A DNA stretch of 64,000 nucleotides from Girardinichthys multiradiatus (taxonomy: Eukaryota > Chordata > Actinopteri > Cyprinodontiformes > Goodeidae), in NCBI RefSeq assembly GCF_021462225.1, contig NC_061794.1:20139284-20203283 (forward strand), in the 5' to 3' direction. Numbering within the stretch: the stretch's first letter is position 1; every line of letters begins with the position of its first letter. The position numbers and the translations under genes were made by a program. This document shows, one piece after another, positions 36,001 through 45,285 of this stretch. The notes beneath the pieces were generated by a model, which ran no database searches, was not told where the DNA came from, and saw only the letters and a list, made by a program, of their open reading frames with translations.

Positions 36001-36360
36001 CTGAGAGTAAAACTGCTCTTTGTCTCACAGACCCTATGGCGTCCTGCTACTGTAACAGTGTGTTTCTGAGAAACAGATAGTTGGTGTATGAGTGGGCTAT
36101 GCTGTCCTTGGCCCTTCGGGCTTTGTCCGATGCCGCTTTGAGTTATTTGACAAGGAGCTAATTGACACGATGGCTCCACCTTCATCGTGCTTTGTCAGAA
36201 CACGAAGGTCGAGCTGCAGGATCAACAAATCTTTGAGGTCCAAATTCTGCCATATGTCCTGCCATATGTTCCCATCTACCAGCTGGAAGCACTCAGCGCC
36301 ATGGCTGGGTGTGTGACTGAAACAGGGCCGAGGCCTTAATAATCTCAGGATGGTCAATCA
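36000..36360. promoter_or_regulatory. Candidate conserved intronic element
   Basis: A GC-richer, repeat-free block (for example GCCCTTCGGGCTTTGTCCGA near 36112 and CATATGTCCTGCCATATGTT near 36252, two E-box-like CATATG words). Frames on both strands (36092-36316, 36097-36357) have no domain. Possible regulatory or unrecognised transcribed sequence. Confidence 0.22.
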
Positions 36361-36619
36361 TTTGCACTGATGTAGCTGTGTCTTTAGTGAGACCTGTCAC
36401 CAGTTCAGATCAGATTTACTTATATAAGTTATTTGATGTTTGAAATATGAGAATGTTCTTTGGACAAAAATAATCAAAAGGCAAACGTTTTGTGGAGGAT
36501 AAAGACATGTTCACTTTTAGCACTTTAATGTTGTCCTCATGAGTAGGAAGATGGTCAAACTCATGGGTACCTAGAAGCAGGTTTCAAATTTGATCTATAA
36601 CTTGAGCTGCTTGTGCAAT

Positions 36620-37090
36620 GCTTGCAAACTTCTATGTATTTCATTGAGATTATATGTGGTAGACCTAAACAAAGTAGTAAACAATTGTCAAGTGGATCGA
36701 AAATCTGAAAATTGTGGTCTGAATTTGTTTTCAGCAAATTGGGTACTTACTTGGCAAAACCTCACTTGGCTAGACTTTGACTGAGCCATTCTAACACATT
36801 AATATTTCTAATGTATCATCTAAACCATTCCAATGTAGCTCTGGCTGTATTTTTACAGTCCTTCTGCTGGAAGGTAAACCTCTGCTCCATTCTAAAGAAT
36901 TTTACGGTTTGTTAACAGGATTTCTTCCAGGATTGCCCTGTATTTTGCTCCATCTATGATCCTATCACCTCTTAACAGCTTTCCTGTTTCTGCTGAAGAA
37001 AAGCATCCCCACATCATAATGTTGCCACCACCATGTTTCATGGTGGGATTGTTGTGTTCAGAGTTTTACTTTCTTTCACACACAGCATTT
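36620..37090 (-). mobile_element. Tc1-like remnant, reverse orientation
   Basis: On the minus strand it reads CACCATGAAACATGGTGGTG, ATTATGATGTGGGGATGCTT, TTCTTCAGCAGAAACAGGAA, then AGGGCAATCCTGGAAGAAAT and GGAGCAGAGGTTTACCTTCC, in the order of the middle of the same transposase family seen at 31335-32205. A terminal-repeat-like segment lies at about 36630-36690, so the C-terminal coding part is deleted between. Confidence 0.7.
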
Positions 37091-37199
37091 TGCATGTAGG
37101 GCAAAAAATGTAACTGTGGTTACTTTGAGTCTTACTTGAAGGACAGGGACTTCTTTGTGTCAACAGGTAACTTTACATTGGAGGTTCCAAAAATCACTT

Positions 37200-37225
37200 C
37201 CCCCCCCCCCCCCCCCCCCCCCCCC
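37200..37225. repeat. Poly-C tract (26 bases)
   Basis: An uninterrupted run of 26 C on the plus strand, next to a possible L2 LINE scrap. Confidence 0.95.
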
Positions 37226-37345
37226 AGCTGAATCGCTGATTTCCTTTAAATCAATGTTAAAAACCAATTTGTTTAGAGTTCTATTTAAACTATTAACTGA
37301 AACATCAATAATTTCAATCTGATGTCCAACGTTTCTTTCCTTTTC
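37226..37345 (+). mobile_element. Possible L2 LINE C-terminal scrap
   Basis: AATCGCTGATTTCCTTTAAA and AATGTTAAAAACCAATTTGT translate to SLISFKSMLKTNLF, like the last residues of L2-type ORF2 (compare STFKARLKTVLF at 43495-44862). Short and unsupported by flanking sequence. Confidence 0.35.
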
Positions 37346-37546
37346 ATTAATATGCTATTTTTGTGTAAAATGTGCTACACAAACAAACCCGCCTTGCCTT
37401 CTCATTCTTCACGTTTGCTATGTCCCCTACATGGCTTGTGGAAAACTGTAAACAAGACTTGTCTTCATTTGTGGGCTGCAAAGGAGGGTTAAATAGACTT
37501 TTCAGATTTTCATTTGTAAAAAAATCTGCACAAATATGAGTCCCTA

Positions 37547-39156
37547 CAGGTCCTTCTCAAAATATTAGCATATTGTGATAAAGTTCATTATTTTCCATAA
37601 TGTAATGATGAAAATTTAACATTGATATATTTTAGATTCATTGCACACTAACTGAAATATTTCAGGTCTTTTATTGTCTTAATACGGATGATTTTGGCAT
37701 ACAGCTCATGAAAACCCAAAATTCCTATCTCACAAAATTAGCATATCATTAAAAGGGTCTCTAAACGAGCTATGAACCTAATCATCTGAATCAACGAGTT
37801 AACTCTAAACATCTGCAAAAGATTCCTGAGGCCTTTAAAACTCCCAGCCTGGTTCATCACTCAAAACCCCAATCATGGGTAAGACTGCCGACCTGACTGC
37901 TGTCCAGAAGGCCACTATTGACACCCTCAAGCAAGAGGGTAAGACACAGAAAGAAATTTCTGAACAAATAGGCTGTTCCCAGAGTGCTGTATCAAGGCAT
38001 TTCAGTGGGAAGTCTGTGGGAAGGAAAAAGTGTGGCAGAAAACGCTGCACAACGAGAAGAGGTGACCGGACCCTGAGGAAGATTGTGGAGAAGGGCCGAT
38101 TCCAGACCTTGGGGGACCTGCGGAAGCAGTGGACTGAGTCTGGAGTAGAAACATCCAGAGCCACCGTGCACAGGCGTGTGCAGGAAATGGGCTACAGGTG
38201 CCGCATTACCCAGGTCAAGTCACTTTTGAACCAGAAACAGCGGCAGAAGCGCCTGACCTGGGCTACAGAGAAGCAGCACTGGACTGTTGCTCAGTGGTCC
38301 AAAGTACTTTTTTCGGATGAAAGCTAATTCTGCATGTCATTCGGAAATCAAGGTGCCAGAGTCTGGAGGAAGACTGGGGAGAAGGAAATGCCAAAATGCC
38401 AGAAGTCCAGTGTCAAGTACCCACAGTCAGTGATGGTCTGGGGTGCCGTGTCAGCTGCTGGTGTTGGTCCACTGTGTTTTATCAAGGGCAGGGTCAATGC
38501 AGCTAGCTATCAGGAGATTTTGGAGCACTTCATGCTTCCATCTGCTGAAAAGCTTTATGGAGATGAAGATTTCATTTTTCAGCACGACCTGGCACCTGCT
38601 CACAGTGCCAAAACCACTGGTAAATGGTTTACTGACCATGGTATCACTGTGCTCAATTGGCCTGCCAACTCTCCTGACCTGAACCCCATACAGAATCTGT
38701 GGGATATTGTGAAGAGAACATTGAGAGACTAAAGACCCAACACTCTGGATGAGCTAAAGGCCGCTATCGAAGCATCCTGGGCCTCCATAAGACCTCAGCA
38801 GTGCCACAGGCTGATTGCCTCCATGCCACGCCGCATTGAAGCAGTCATTTCTGCCAAAGGATTCCCAACCAAGTATTGAGTGCATAACTGTACATGATTA
38901 TTTGAAGGTTGACGTTTTTTGTATTAAAAACACTTTTCTTTTATTGGTCGGATGAAATATGCTAATTTTGTGAGATAGGAATTTTGGGTTTTCATGAGCT
39001 GTATGCCAAAATTATCTGTATTAAGACAATAAAAAACCTGAAATATTTCAGTTAGTGTGCAATGAATCTAAAATATATGAATGTTAAATTTTCATCATTA
39101 CATTATGGAAAATAATGAACTTTATCACAATATGCTAATATTTTGAGAAGGACCTG
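37547..39156 (+). mobile_element. Full-length Tc1-like transposon, copy 2
   Basis: 1610 bp between TA dinucleotides (37545-37546 and 39157-39158), with inverted repeats of about 200 bp (37547-37746 and 38957-39156) beginning CAGGTCCTTCTCAAAATATT. Same family and length as copies 1 and 3, transposase on the plus strand. Its right end is only 110 bp from the splice donor of the 20-codon tox2 exon. Confidence 0.93.
37875..38879 (+). pseudogene. Tc1-like transposase, two stops and E273Q
   Basis: The 1005-bp frame keeps the length of the intact copy, with no frameshift, but codon 151 is TAA (38325-38327, Lys in the sister copies) and codon 286 is TAA (38730-38732, Ser in the sisters). The third catalytic residue is also changed: NPIQNLWD replaces NPIENLWD, so even a read-through protein would lack the glutamate of the DD34E triad. 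Other changes include R31Q, L43F, P112T and P115S relative to both or one sister. Dead as a source of transposase, but its ends look intact and could be mobilised in trans. Confidence 0.92.
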
Positions 39157-39266
39157 TATGTGTAAAATCCCAATAAAATACAAAGGTGCACTTGGCATGA
39201 ATATTTTTAAAGGGCCCTATATTAACCAAAACAATGTCACTGTCTTAATAGCATAGGCTGGCTTAC

Positions 39267-39326
39267 CTGATTTGGTGACCGAAACTCTTGGTTGCTGTCA
39301 TTCATGTACATGTTGTCAGCATCAAA
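39267..39326 (-). CDS. tox2: TOX family HMG-box factor, internal exon (TOX2-like)
   Basis: A 60-bp, 20-codon exon in phase 0 at both ends: FDADNMYMNDSNQEFRSPNQ. On the minus strand the acceptor is a good polypyrimidine tract ending TTCTGTTCACAG at 39327, and the donor is AATCAG|GTAAG at 39266. The FDxxNMYM start and the Q that ends it join directly to SYSGQ of the exon at 13693-13968, exactly as in vertebrate TOX proteins (KFDGENMYM in TOX, KFDGDSAYV in TOX2, both followed by a Q-S-Y/T-Y junction). The short length alone would not be convincing; the in-frame junction with a clear TOX exon makes it so. The upstream first coding exon, ending in K, is not in the window. Confidence 0.82.
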
Positions 39327-39409
39327 CTGTGAACAGAAACAGAAGGGATACATAAACATTGTATTCAAGAGGAGATTTGGAAAAAAAGACAGTGGGTGCC
39401 TGGGGAGAA

Positions 39410-39620
39410 GGTACAAAGAGGAAAAGCTCTAAAGCTCTTTACGGGTGGCCTCAAGTGTGAGACTAATGACTTTGTCACTTTGGTTAAACCTCGTGGTGGC
39501 ATGGCAGCACGGGCAATTACTGTTCGTCAGCGGGCCGGTAATTAGGCTACATGAGCGTGGTGACGAGAGATGGGCTTTTCCCTGTAGGCTCTGCTGGTTG
39601 TGAGAGAAAAGGGAATCAGT
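39410..39620. promoter_or_regulatory. Candidate conserved element near tox2 exon
   Basis: Repeat-free block 85-290 bp upstream of the exon (on the gene strand), containing GGGCAATTACTG near 39508 and CCGGTAATTAGGCTACATGA near 39534. The paired TAAT cores in a GC-balanced setting resemble conserved enhancers. Inferred. Confidence 0.25.
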
Positions 39621-41379
39621 GTGAATGAATCTATGACTGCATTCAGTTGGGAAGTGTGTGCTTGCGGTCTTTGAGGGTGTGTTGTGTGTGAGCTGTGAAG
39701 TGAAGGCATGCTGTGTCTTCTAACTGGAGCTAATCAGGCAATGAAGGATCACTTGCTGCTGGTGCCAAAACACTCCTTGACATGGGGTTAGGGCTCACGT
39801 AACAACAAATGACTCCCAACCAGCGAGGGTGCAGGGAAACAACACAGGGTCAACAGCAGAGTGCACCATGCTAGCTCTGCTCTCTCTACTGAGCTAAATC
39901 GCTGAAAGAAAGAGATTAGTGTTAAATGTGTTGCAATTGCTGGAGAGAAAACAACTAAACAAATCTTTTTTAAGGCATAAAACAACACATTCAGGGCCAT
40001 CTGAAATTTTCAGCAACTTGCATGGAAAAACCAAATGCCTTGTGGAGCATGTTTTATGATGAGACAAGGATTGAGCTGCTTGGCTACAAAGAAAAGATGA
40101 ATGCTTGCAGGAGTCAAGGTGCGACATTCAACATAAGTACACTGAAGACAGTTGTTGTCCCACATTAAGAAAGCAGTTTAACATTGAGCTTCTGGAATTG
40201 CTATGACCTCAACCATATTGAGGATTTATGTAGTATGCCTAAAAGATGAGTCTATGCCAGCAAATCAATCAAATTAAAAGAACTCTTCCATTTCTGATAA
40301 GATGAGTGGTTGAGTATCCAGCCAAACCATATGACAGGATCTTGCTGATGGAAACAGAAAGTGTGTGGTTTCTCTGCAACTTGTTAAGGGACAATTAACC
40401 AATTACTAGTGGCAGTGTAGTTATATTCAATCTTTGAGTGGAATAGAAAAAAATCCTCATTATATTCAAAGCATCAAAATTGTGTGCCGTATAATCAACC
40501 AATTCAGAATAAAGCATAGTTAAAATGCATCATTAAAGGGCCCAAATTAATGCTTTCATGTGCATAATGAGTGTATGTAAACTTCAAACTGGAACCGTAA
40601 TAGCATACACACAAATTCCCTTTGTCAAATGGAGTCAACTCCTCTATTTGTTGACTGAAGTCAATCTTTTAATGTCAAGGCCGAAAAAGAGAGTTAGAAA
40701 TGACAGCAGAAGAAACATGATCAAACTAGACAGCAATCCATGTCACATTCTAAAGAATTAAATAGAGGGGCCCGTCTCAGTTTGGGGATGGTCCGATTGT
40801 GCTAAGGAGGTTACTGATGGTTTGAAAAGTAAAGAAATGCCGGATAGGAGAGCATACAAATGGATCATAAGATGTACCTGCTCAAAACAATGGCCAAATA
40901 GGTAGCCTAATGGACGGAAATGAGCTGAATTCCTTTGGGGAGATATCTAATATCTACGCTAGAAGGCAGGAAAAAGCTGAAGTAGGTGAATGAGCATGTG
41001 AGTGGTGAGAAAGAGAAATTACTGTACATTATTGCAGAGGAAAGGTTGCGTGGAACGAGAACTTGCCTTGGGGCAACAATTGGTTAACGATGCATGCATT
41101 AAAAAGCCCAAGTGAGGATTCACATGAGCAATTTAATGATTACATTCATCTACATATGCAAACTGAATCAGGAGCTGTATATATGGAGCGTTTAGGTCTT
41201 GTTCACATTTAAAGGAATCAATCTAAAAGCAGCAAGAGAGTGCTCCTTGTTTGCTGAAGTTGAATACTGACTAATTGTGCTGTAGATACGTTTGGTTGCT
41301 TGATCAAGCATGGGAGTGTTTATCATCTGACTAACCTGCTGAGAGGGTCACACAATCCTGACCTGGGTCACATATCTGC
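39621..41379. other. Intronic DNA, nothing recognised
   Basis: Unique-looking, presumed tox2 first intron. Frames at 39788-40127 and 40558-40761 have no motif. The stretch at about 41080-41230 is repeat-free with TTTAATGATTAC-type cores. Confidence 0.5.
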
Positions 41380-42265
41380 AATAGACTCTTCCCTTCTCAC
41401 ATGACAGCCTCTTGTTCTCTTCTAACTGAGCCATTTTATTCCATTAAAATCCACTTTAATATGACGCAAAGCCACTTAGAGAGTCTGTTAAAGATCCTCT
41501 CGGGAAGAAAGAGATCATAGTGGCTGAACAATGTTGTTTTTAACCCCACAACACTGCCGGAGCTTTCAATTAAGTTAATTTTGCAAAGTGAGTTCTTCAG
41601 GTGCAAGTCCTCGCTGCTCAAAGAGAAGAAATGAATCGGGACAATGATAAATTTCGCCACTTACATCAGGCAACGCAATGATCATCAGAAAGGCCGAATC
41701 AGCCCAGAAAAAGGTCAGCCATTTTGTGTTTCAACATGGCTGCTCATATATTGCAATGTAGAGCATTTTCCTTATGCTCCTTTCTCTAAATGACACGGCT
41801 TTGCACTTTCTCGCTCTTCCATTTAAAATGCCAATTTACTGCTGGCTCAGTGCTATCAGCTCAGCTATTACTCCATGTGTGCTGGGGAATATCTTTTACT
41901 CTTTCTCTTTTTTGTGTTCTGCTTCTTTTAAGTTTTCTCTTTTATTGTCTTACTTCTATCGCTTACTTTTACGCATCGTCCTAATGTTCCCAATATCTCA
42001 ATTTTTCTCTCTATGTTACAACCTTCCCAGTTATACTTCTCCATCATCCCCCCTTTTTGTCTCCCTTCATTCGTCTCTTTTTCTTCAGCAGGGCTTGGCA
42101 TCACTTTCTCATCGGCAGCTTAATTGGGCATTCTGCCTGAGACAAGGGCCTCATTAAGCAGTAATTACACACATGTTGTTTTCGGCAAACATCTCTATTT
42201 GGATTGCTTTGCATGGTAATTGTTCAGCAGGGACCACTGCTTGCGATGTTTCAATCCGTGACACA
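41380..42265. promoter_or_regulatory. Long repeat-free block, candidate enhancer region
   Basis: Nearly 900 bp without transposon sequence. Notable words are CTTTCAATTAAGTTAATTTTG near 41565, GCAGCTTAATTGGGCATTC near 42115, GCCTCATTAAGCAGTAATTA near 42147 and TGCATGGTAATTG near 42211. A pyrimidine-rich tract (about 41890-42092) lies within it. Frames here (127 aa and 64 aa) are low-complexity artefacts of that tract. Regulatory role inferred from texture. Confidence 0.28.
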
Positions 42266-42284
42266 CGTGGTGCTGGTGGAGAGA

Positions 42285-42560
42285 AATGAAAAAACATGAA
42301 GACGAAGGGTGGAGGAAAAGAAGGAAAAGAGGGTTGAAAGAACAGAGAGAGAAATAATAATAAGCTGTGGAAGAGAGACAAATTGTGAAATAAAGAATGC
42401 ATAGATGAGAGGGAGAGAGGATGAGAGTAACACAGAGACAAGCTGAAAGAATGAAGGCAAAGCAGAGGGAGTAAGTGAAGAGACAAAAAGGACAAATTCA
42501 GTGTGAGAGGAAAGAGAATGAGGAAAATGAGCAAGAGAGGTGAAAAGGGAAAAAGGCAGT
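42285..42560. repeat. Polypurine tract
   Basis: About 275 bp of strongly G/A-biased plus-strand sequence with many AGAGAGA and GGAAAAG words. It yields a spurious 140-aa Leu/Ser/Phe-rich minus frame (42154-42576). It follows a pyrimidine-rich tract 200 bp away on the same strand. Confidence 0.8.
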
Positions 42561-43494
42561 CAAATAACTGGGTCATGCATCACAATCAATGACAAAGTTG
42601 AGTGTTTCAAAAATAATGAAGCCACAAGGTGGAAGTAATGCTAACTAGCATATCCAGGGATAACATGTAATATTTACACAGTTCTAATGGTGCAATATAA
42701 GGGTGGGATCCTTTCATCTAGGAGTCCTCTGAAAGACTGATGACAGGATTTGAGGCTCCTCTGAATACTGCTTTTGATTGACAGACAATTTTTATAAGCT
42801 CCTTACTAAGCCTTCCAGGCAACATCTGTTTGTGTGGAGGTGGAAGAGGGTGAAGATCAACTCCTTGTGGTGTAATGCCACAACTACTAAGTCACTACAG
42901 AGAAAAACCATGTCAAACTAATGAAAATAAGCCAAGGAAAACACTTCATCTAAAGGGCCAAATGGGACTGATTATTGAAAACATGCAAACACAGATGTCT
43001 GGTAACATGAGGAATAGAGTTTTACAACTGGATATTACGTTGTACATTGGTACAAATAAAAGTATCTAAAATACTACTCAAGTATAACAGGATTTGTTTT
43101 GTATTTTAATTTTAAACCTCTGGTTCTTTTTGGTTTGTTTCACATAAAAAAGGCATATTTCTCATCAGCATTCATGAAATACAGCTGACAGTGATGGCAT
43201 TTTAGACATAGAATACATTTTTACATATCAAGAACTCACAACTTGTTTTTAAAACTCCAAAATAACTCCCTCTTTTATTGCAGTAATATAATGACACACT
43301 GAAAACTCATAAAAGCACAGATGTTACAATTAGTGCTTCCTCAAACAATTTCTATACAATACATTTAAACTTAATATTTTGTATAAGACTTTCTTTTTAA
43401 CCTCATGGTGAGTAACTTATAGTTAGTAGCCCATGACCTCATGTGCCCCTGGGGTATAAAAATGACAACCAGCGCATGTCATTTAAATTCCACA
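42561..43494. other. Intronic DNA, nothing recognised
   Basis: No recognisable feature; a 64-aa frame at 42875-43069 is motif-free. Confidence 0.5.
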
Positions 43495-44862
43495 TTAAAC
43501 AGGTTTCTAGGATTTCCTTCTTTCACCTCTGAAATATTGCTAAAATTTGAAATACCCTGTTAAGAAAGAAATAAGGCTAAAATACCTGTTTACGCATTTA
43601 TTACTTCAAGGCTGGACTACTCTAATTTACTATCATTATGTCCACTAAATGCAATTAAAAGCCTTCAGCTGATCCAAAACCCTGCAGCACGAGTTCTAAT
43701 GAGAACTAAAAAAAAAGATCATATTTCTCCTATTTTAGCTTCCCTTCATTGGCTACCTGTTAAATCCAGAATAGAATTTCAAATTCTCCTCCTCACATAT
43801 AAAGCCCTTAATGATCTAGCTCCATCATACATCAGAGATCTGATTGTTCCATATGTTCCTAATAGAGCACTTCATTCTCAGACTGCAGATTTACTGGTGG
43901 TTCCTAGAGTCTCTAGAAGTAGAATGGGAGGCAGATCCTTTAGTTATCAGGTTCCTCTCCTGTGGAACCAGCTCCCTGTTTTAGTCTGTAAAGCAGACAC
44001 CCCGTCTACTTTTAAGGCTAGGCTTAAAACTGTCCTTTTTGATAAAGCTTATAGTTAGAGTGGCTTAGGTTATCCTGACCTATCTCTGTAGTTATGCTGC
44101 TATAGGCTGGAGGATATAATGACCACTTTTCTTCACTCTGCTACATTCTCCTACTACTCTCCAATTTTGCATTATTTGCTGTTATTTCAGCTTTTAACTT
44201 TATCTTCTCTCTCTGTTTTTTCTCTTCATAGAAGCTACATATGGCCTAGCATTGTGTAGCTAAGGCACCTTCCTGGAGGGGGGCATTAGATGGATTATTA
44301 ATGCCAACAACTTCATGTTTTTCTTCTACAGATGATACACTTGACCCTGTCTTTCAGTGATTAACCCTGTCTCTCTCCTAGACATAGCTGCTGGTTGAGC
44401 TTCTACTGTGACTAACTGTATGTGCTCTCTTTCATACTCTAGACTTGAAAACTAGCTCACAGCTTATCTGTTTATTGGTCTTTCTTTCCTAGATGAAGCC
44501 ACTAAAGGACCTACTATTACAATTAACTCTTTCCTTTAACTGTAAAATAATCCTGGATCTGTTGGAGGTTTCATCCTGTTAAAGGGGAGTTTTCCTTTCC
44601 ACTGTCGCTACATGCTCATCCAGGATGAGTTAATGCTGCAACTCCCTGACTCTATGCAATCTGTTGTGTTTCCTTAGATAAAAAACTTTTTAACCAGTTA
44701 AAACAATAAACTGAATTTCACTGTATAATTTGATAACTTAGATTGTAACATATGCACTTGACTTGGAATCTGTATAACTTGATTGAATTTTTTGTTTCAA
44801 GTGCCTTGAGACAATATGTTGTGAAATAGTGCTATATAAATAAACTGAATTAAATTGAACTG
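43495..44862 (+). mobile_element. L2-type LINE, 5'-truncated 3' end
   Basis: The C-terminal coding end of an L2-like ORF2 is readable: a broken part from 43495 with FKAGL-type remains, then from 43699 an open 119-aa stretch containing HISPILASLHWLPVKSRIEF, LLTYKALNDLAPSYIRDLIV, VPRVSRSRMGGRSFSYQVPL and STFKARLKTVLFDKAYS, with a stop at 44056. A long 3' UTR includes GGGAGTTTTCCTTTCCACTG and AGTGCTATATAAATAAACTG, ending in degenerate GAATT-type units, as in fish L2 elements. Endonuclease and most of the reverse transcriptase are missing. Confidence 0.82.
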
Positions 44863-44989
44863 ATCTTCGAAATGGAGAGGTCCAGCGAACATAGCATTCT
44901 GTTGTTACGAATAAATAGCAACTTGCCAAACATATAAAAATAAATTTATTCAAAGACTTTTCACAGATCTTCATCAGAAAAACCAGCGA

Positions 44990-45285
44990 ATGTGGAGGTC
45001 GTATTGAGGACTGGGTGTGGCTATGATATTGAACTTAGATTTCCAAAAATGTGGTTAATCAGAGTTAGTTCATGATTTGAAAAAAGGAGGGGAATTACTT
45101 TTTTATAAAGGGCCAAGTTTTTAAAAGAAATCACCATTTGAAAACTGTTTCACTATTTACTCGGGTTATCTTGTTATTAACATTTGTTTGATGATCTGAA
45201 ACATTTACATGTGACAAAAAAAAAAAAAAAAGCAGGAATCTATAAGGGGCAAATACTTTTTTTTCCTCGCACTGTGGCTTCAACA
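44990..45285 (+). mobile_element. Tc1-like terminal fragment
   Basis: AAAAATGTGGTTAATCAGAG, TTGATGATCTGAAACATTTA and GGGGCAAATACTTTTTTTTC occur in the order of the 3' terminal region of a widespread fish Tc1 family, ending near CACTGTGG. The poly-A at 45219-45234 expands a shorter A run. No coding part remains. Confidence 0.4.

Noticed and set aside
42154..42576. 140-aa Leu/Ser/Phe-rich minus frame, membrane-protein-like
   Set aside because: Low-complexity product of the polypurine tract; no start context, splice sites or domain.
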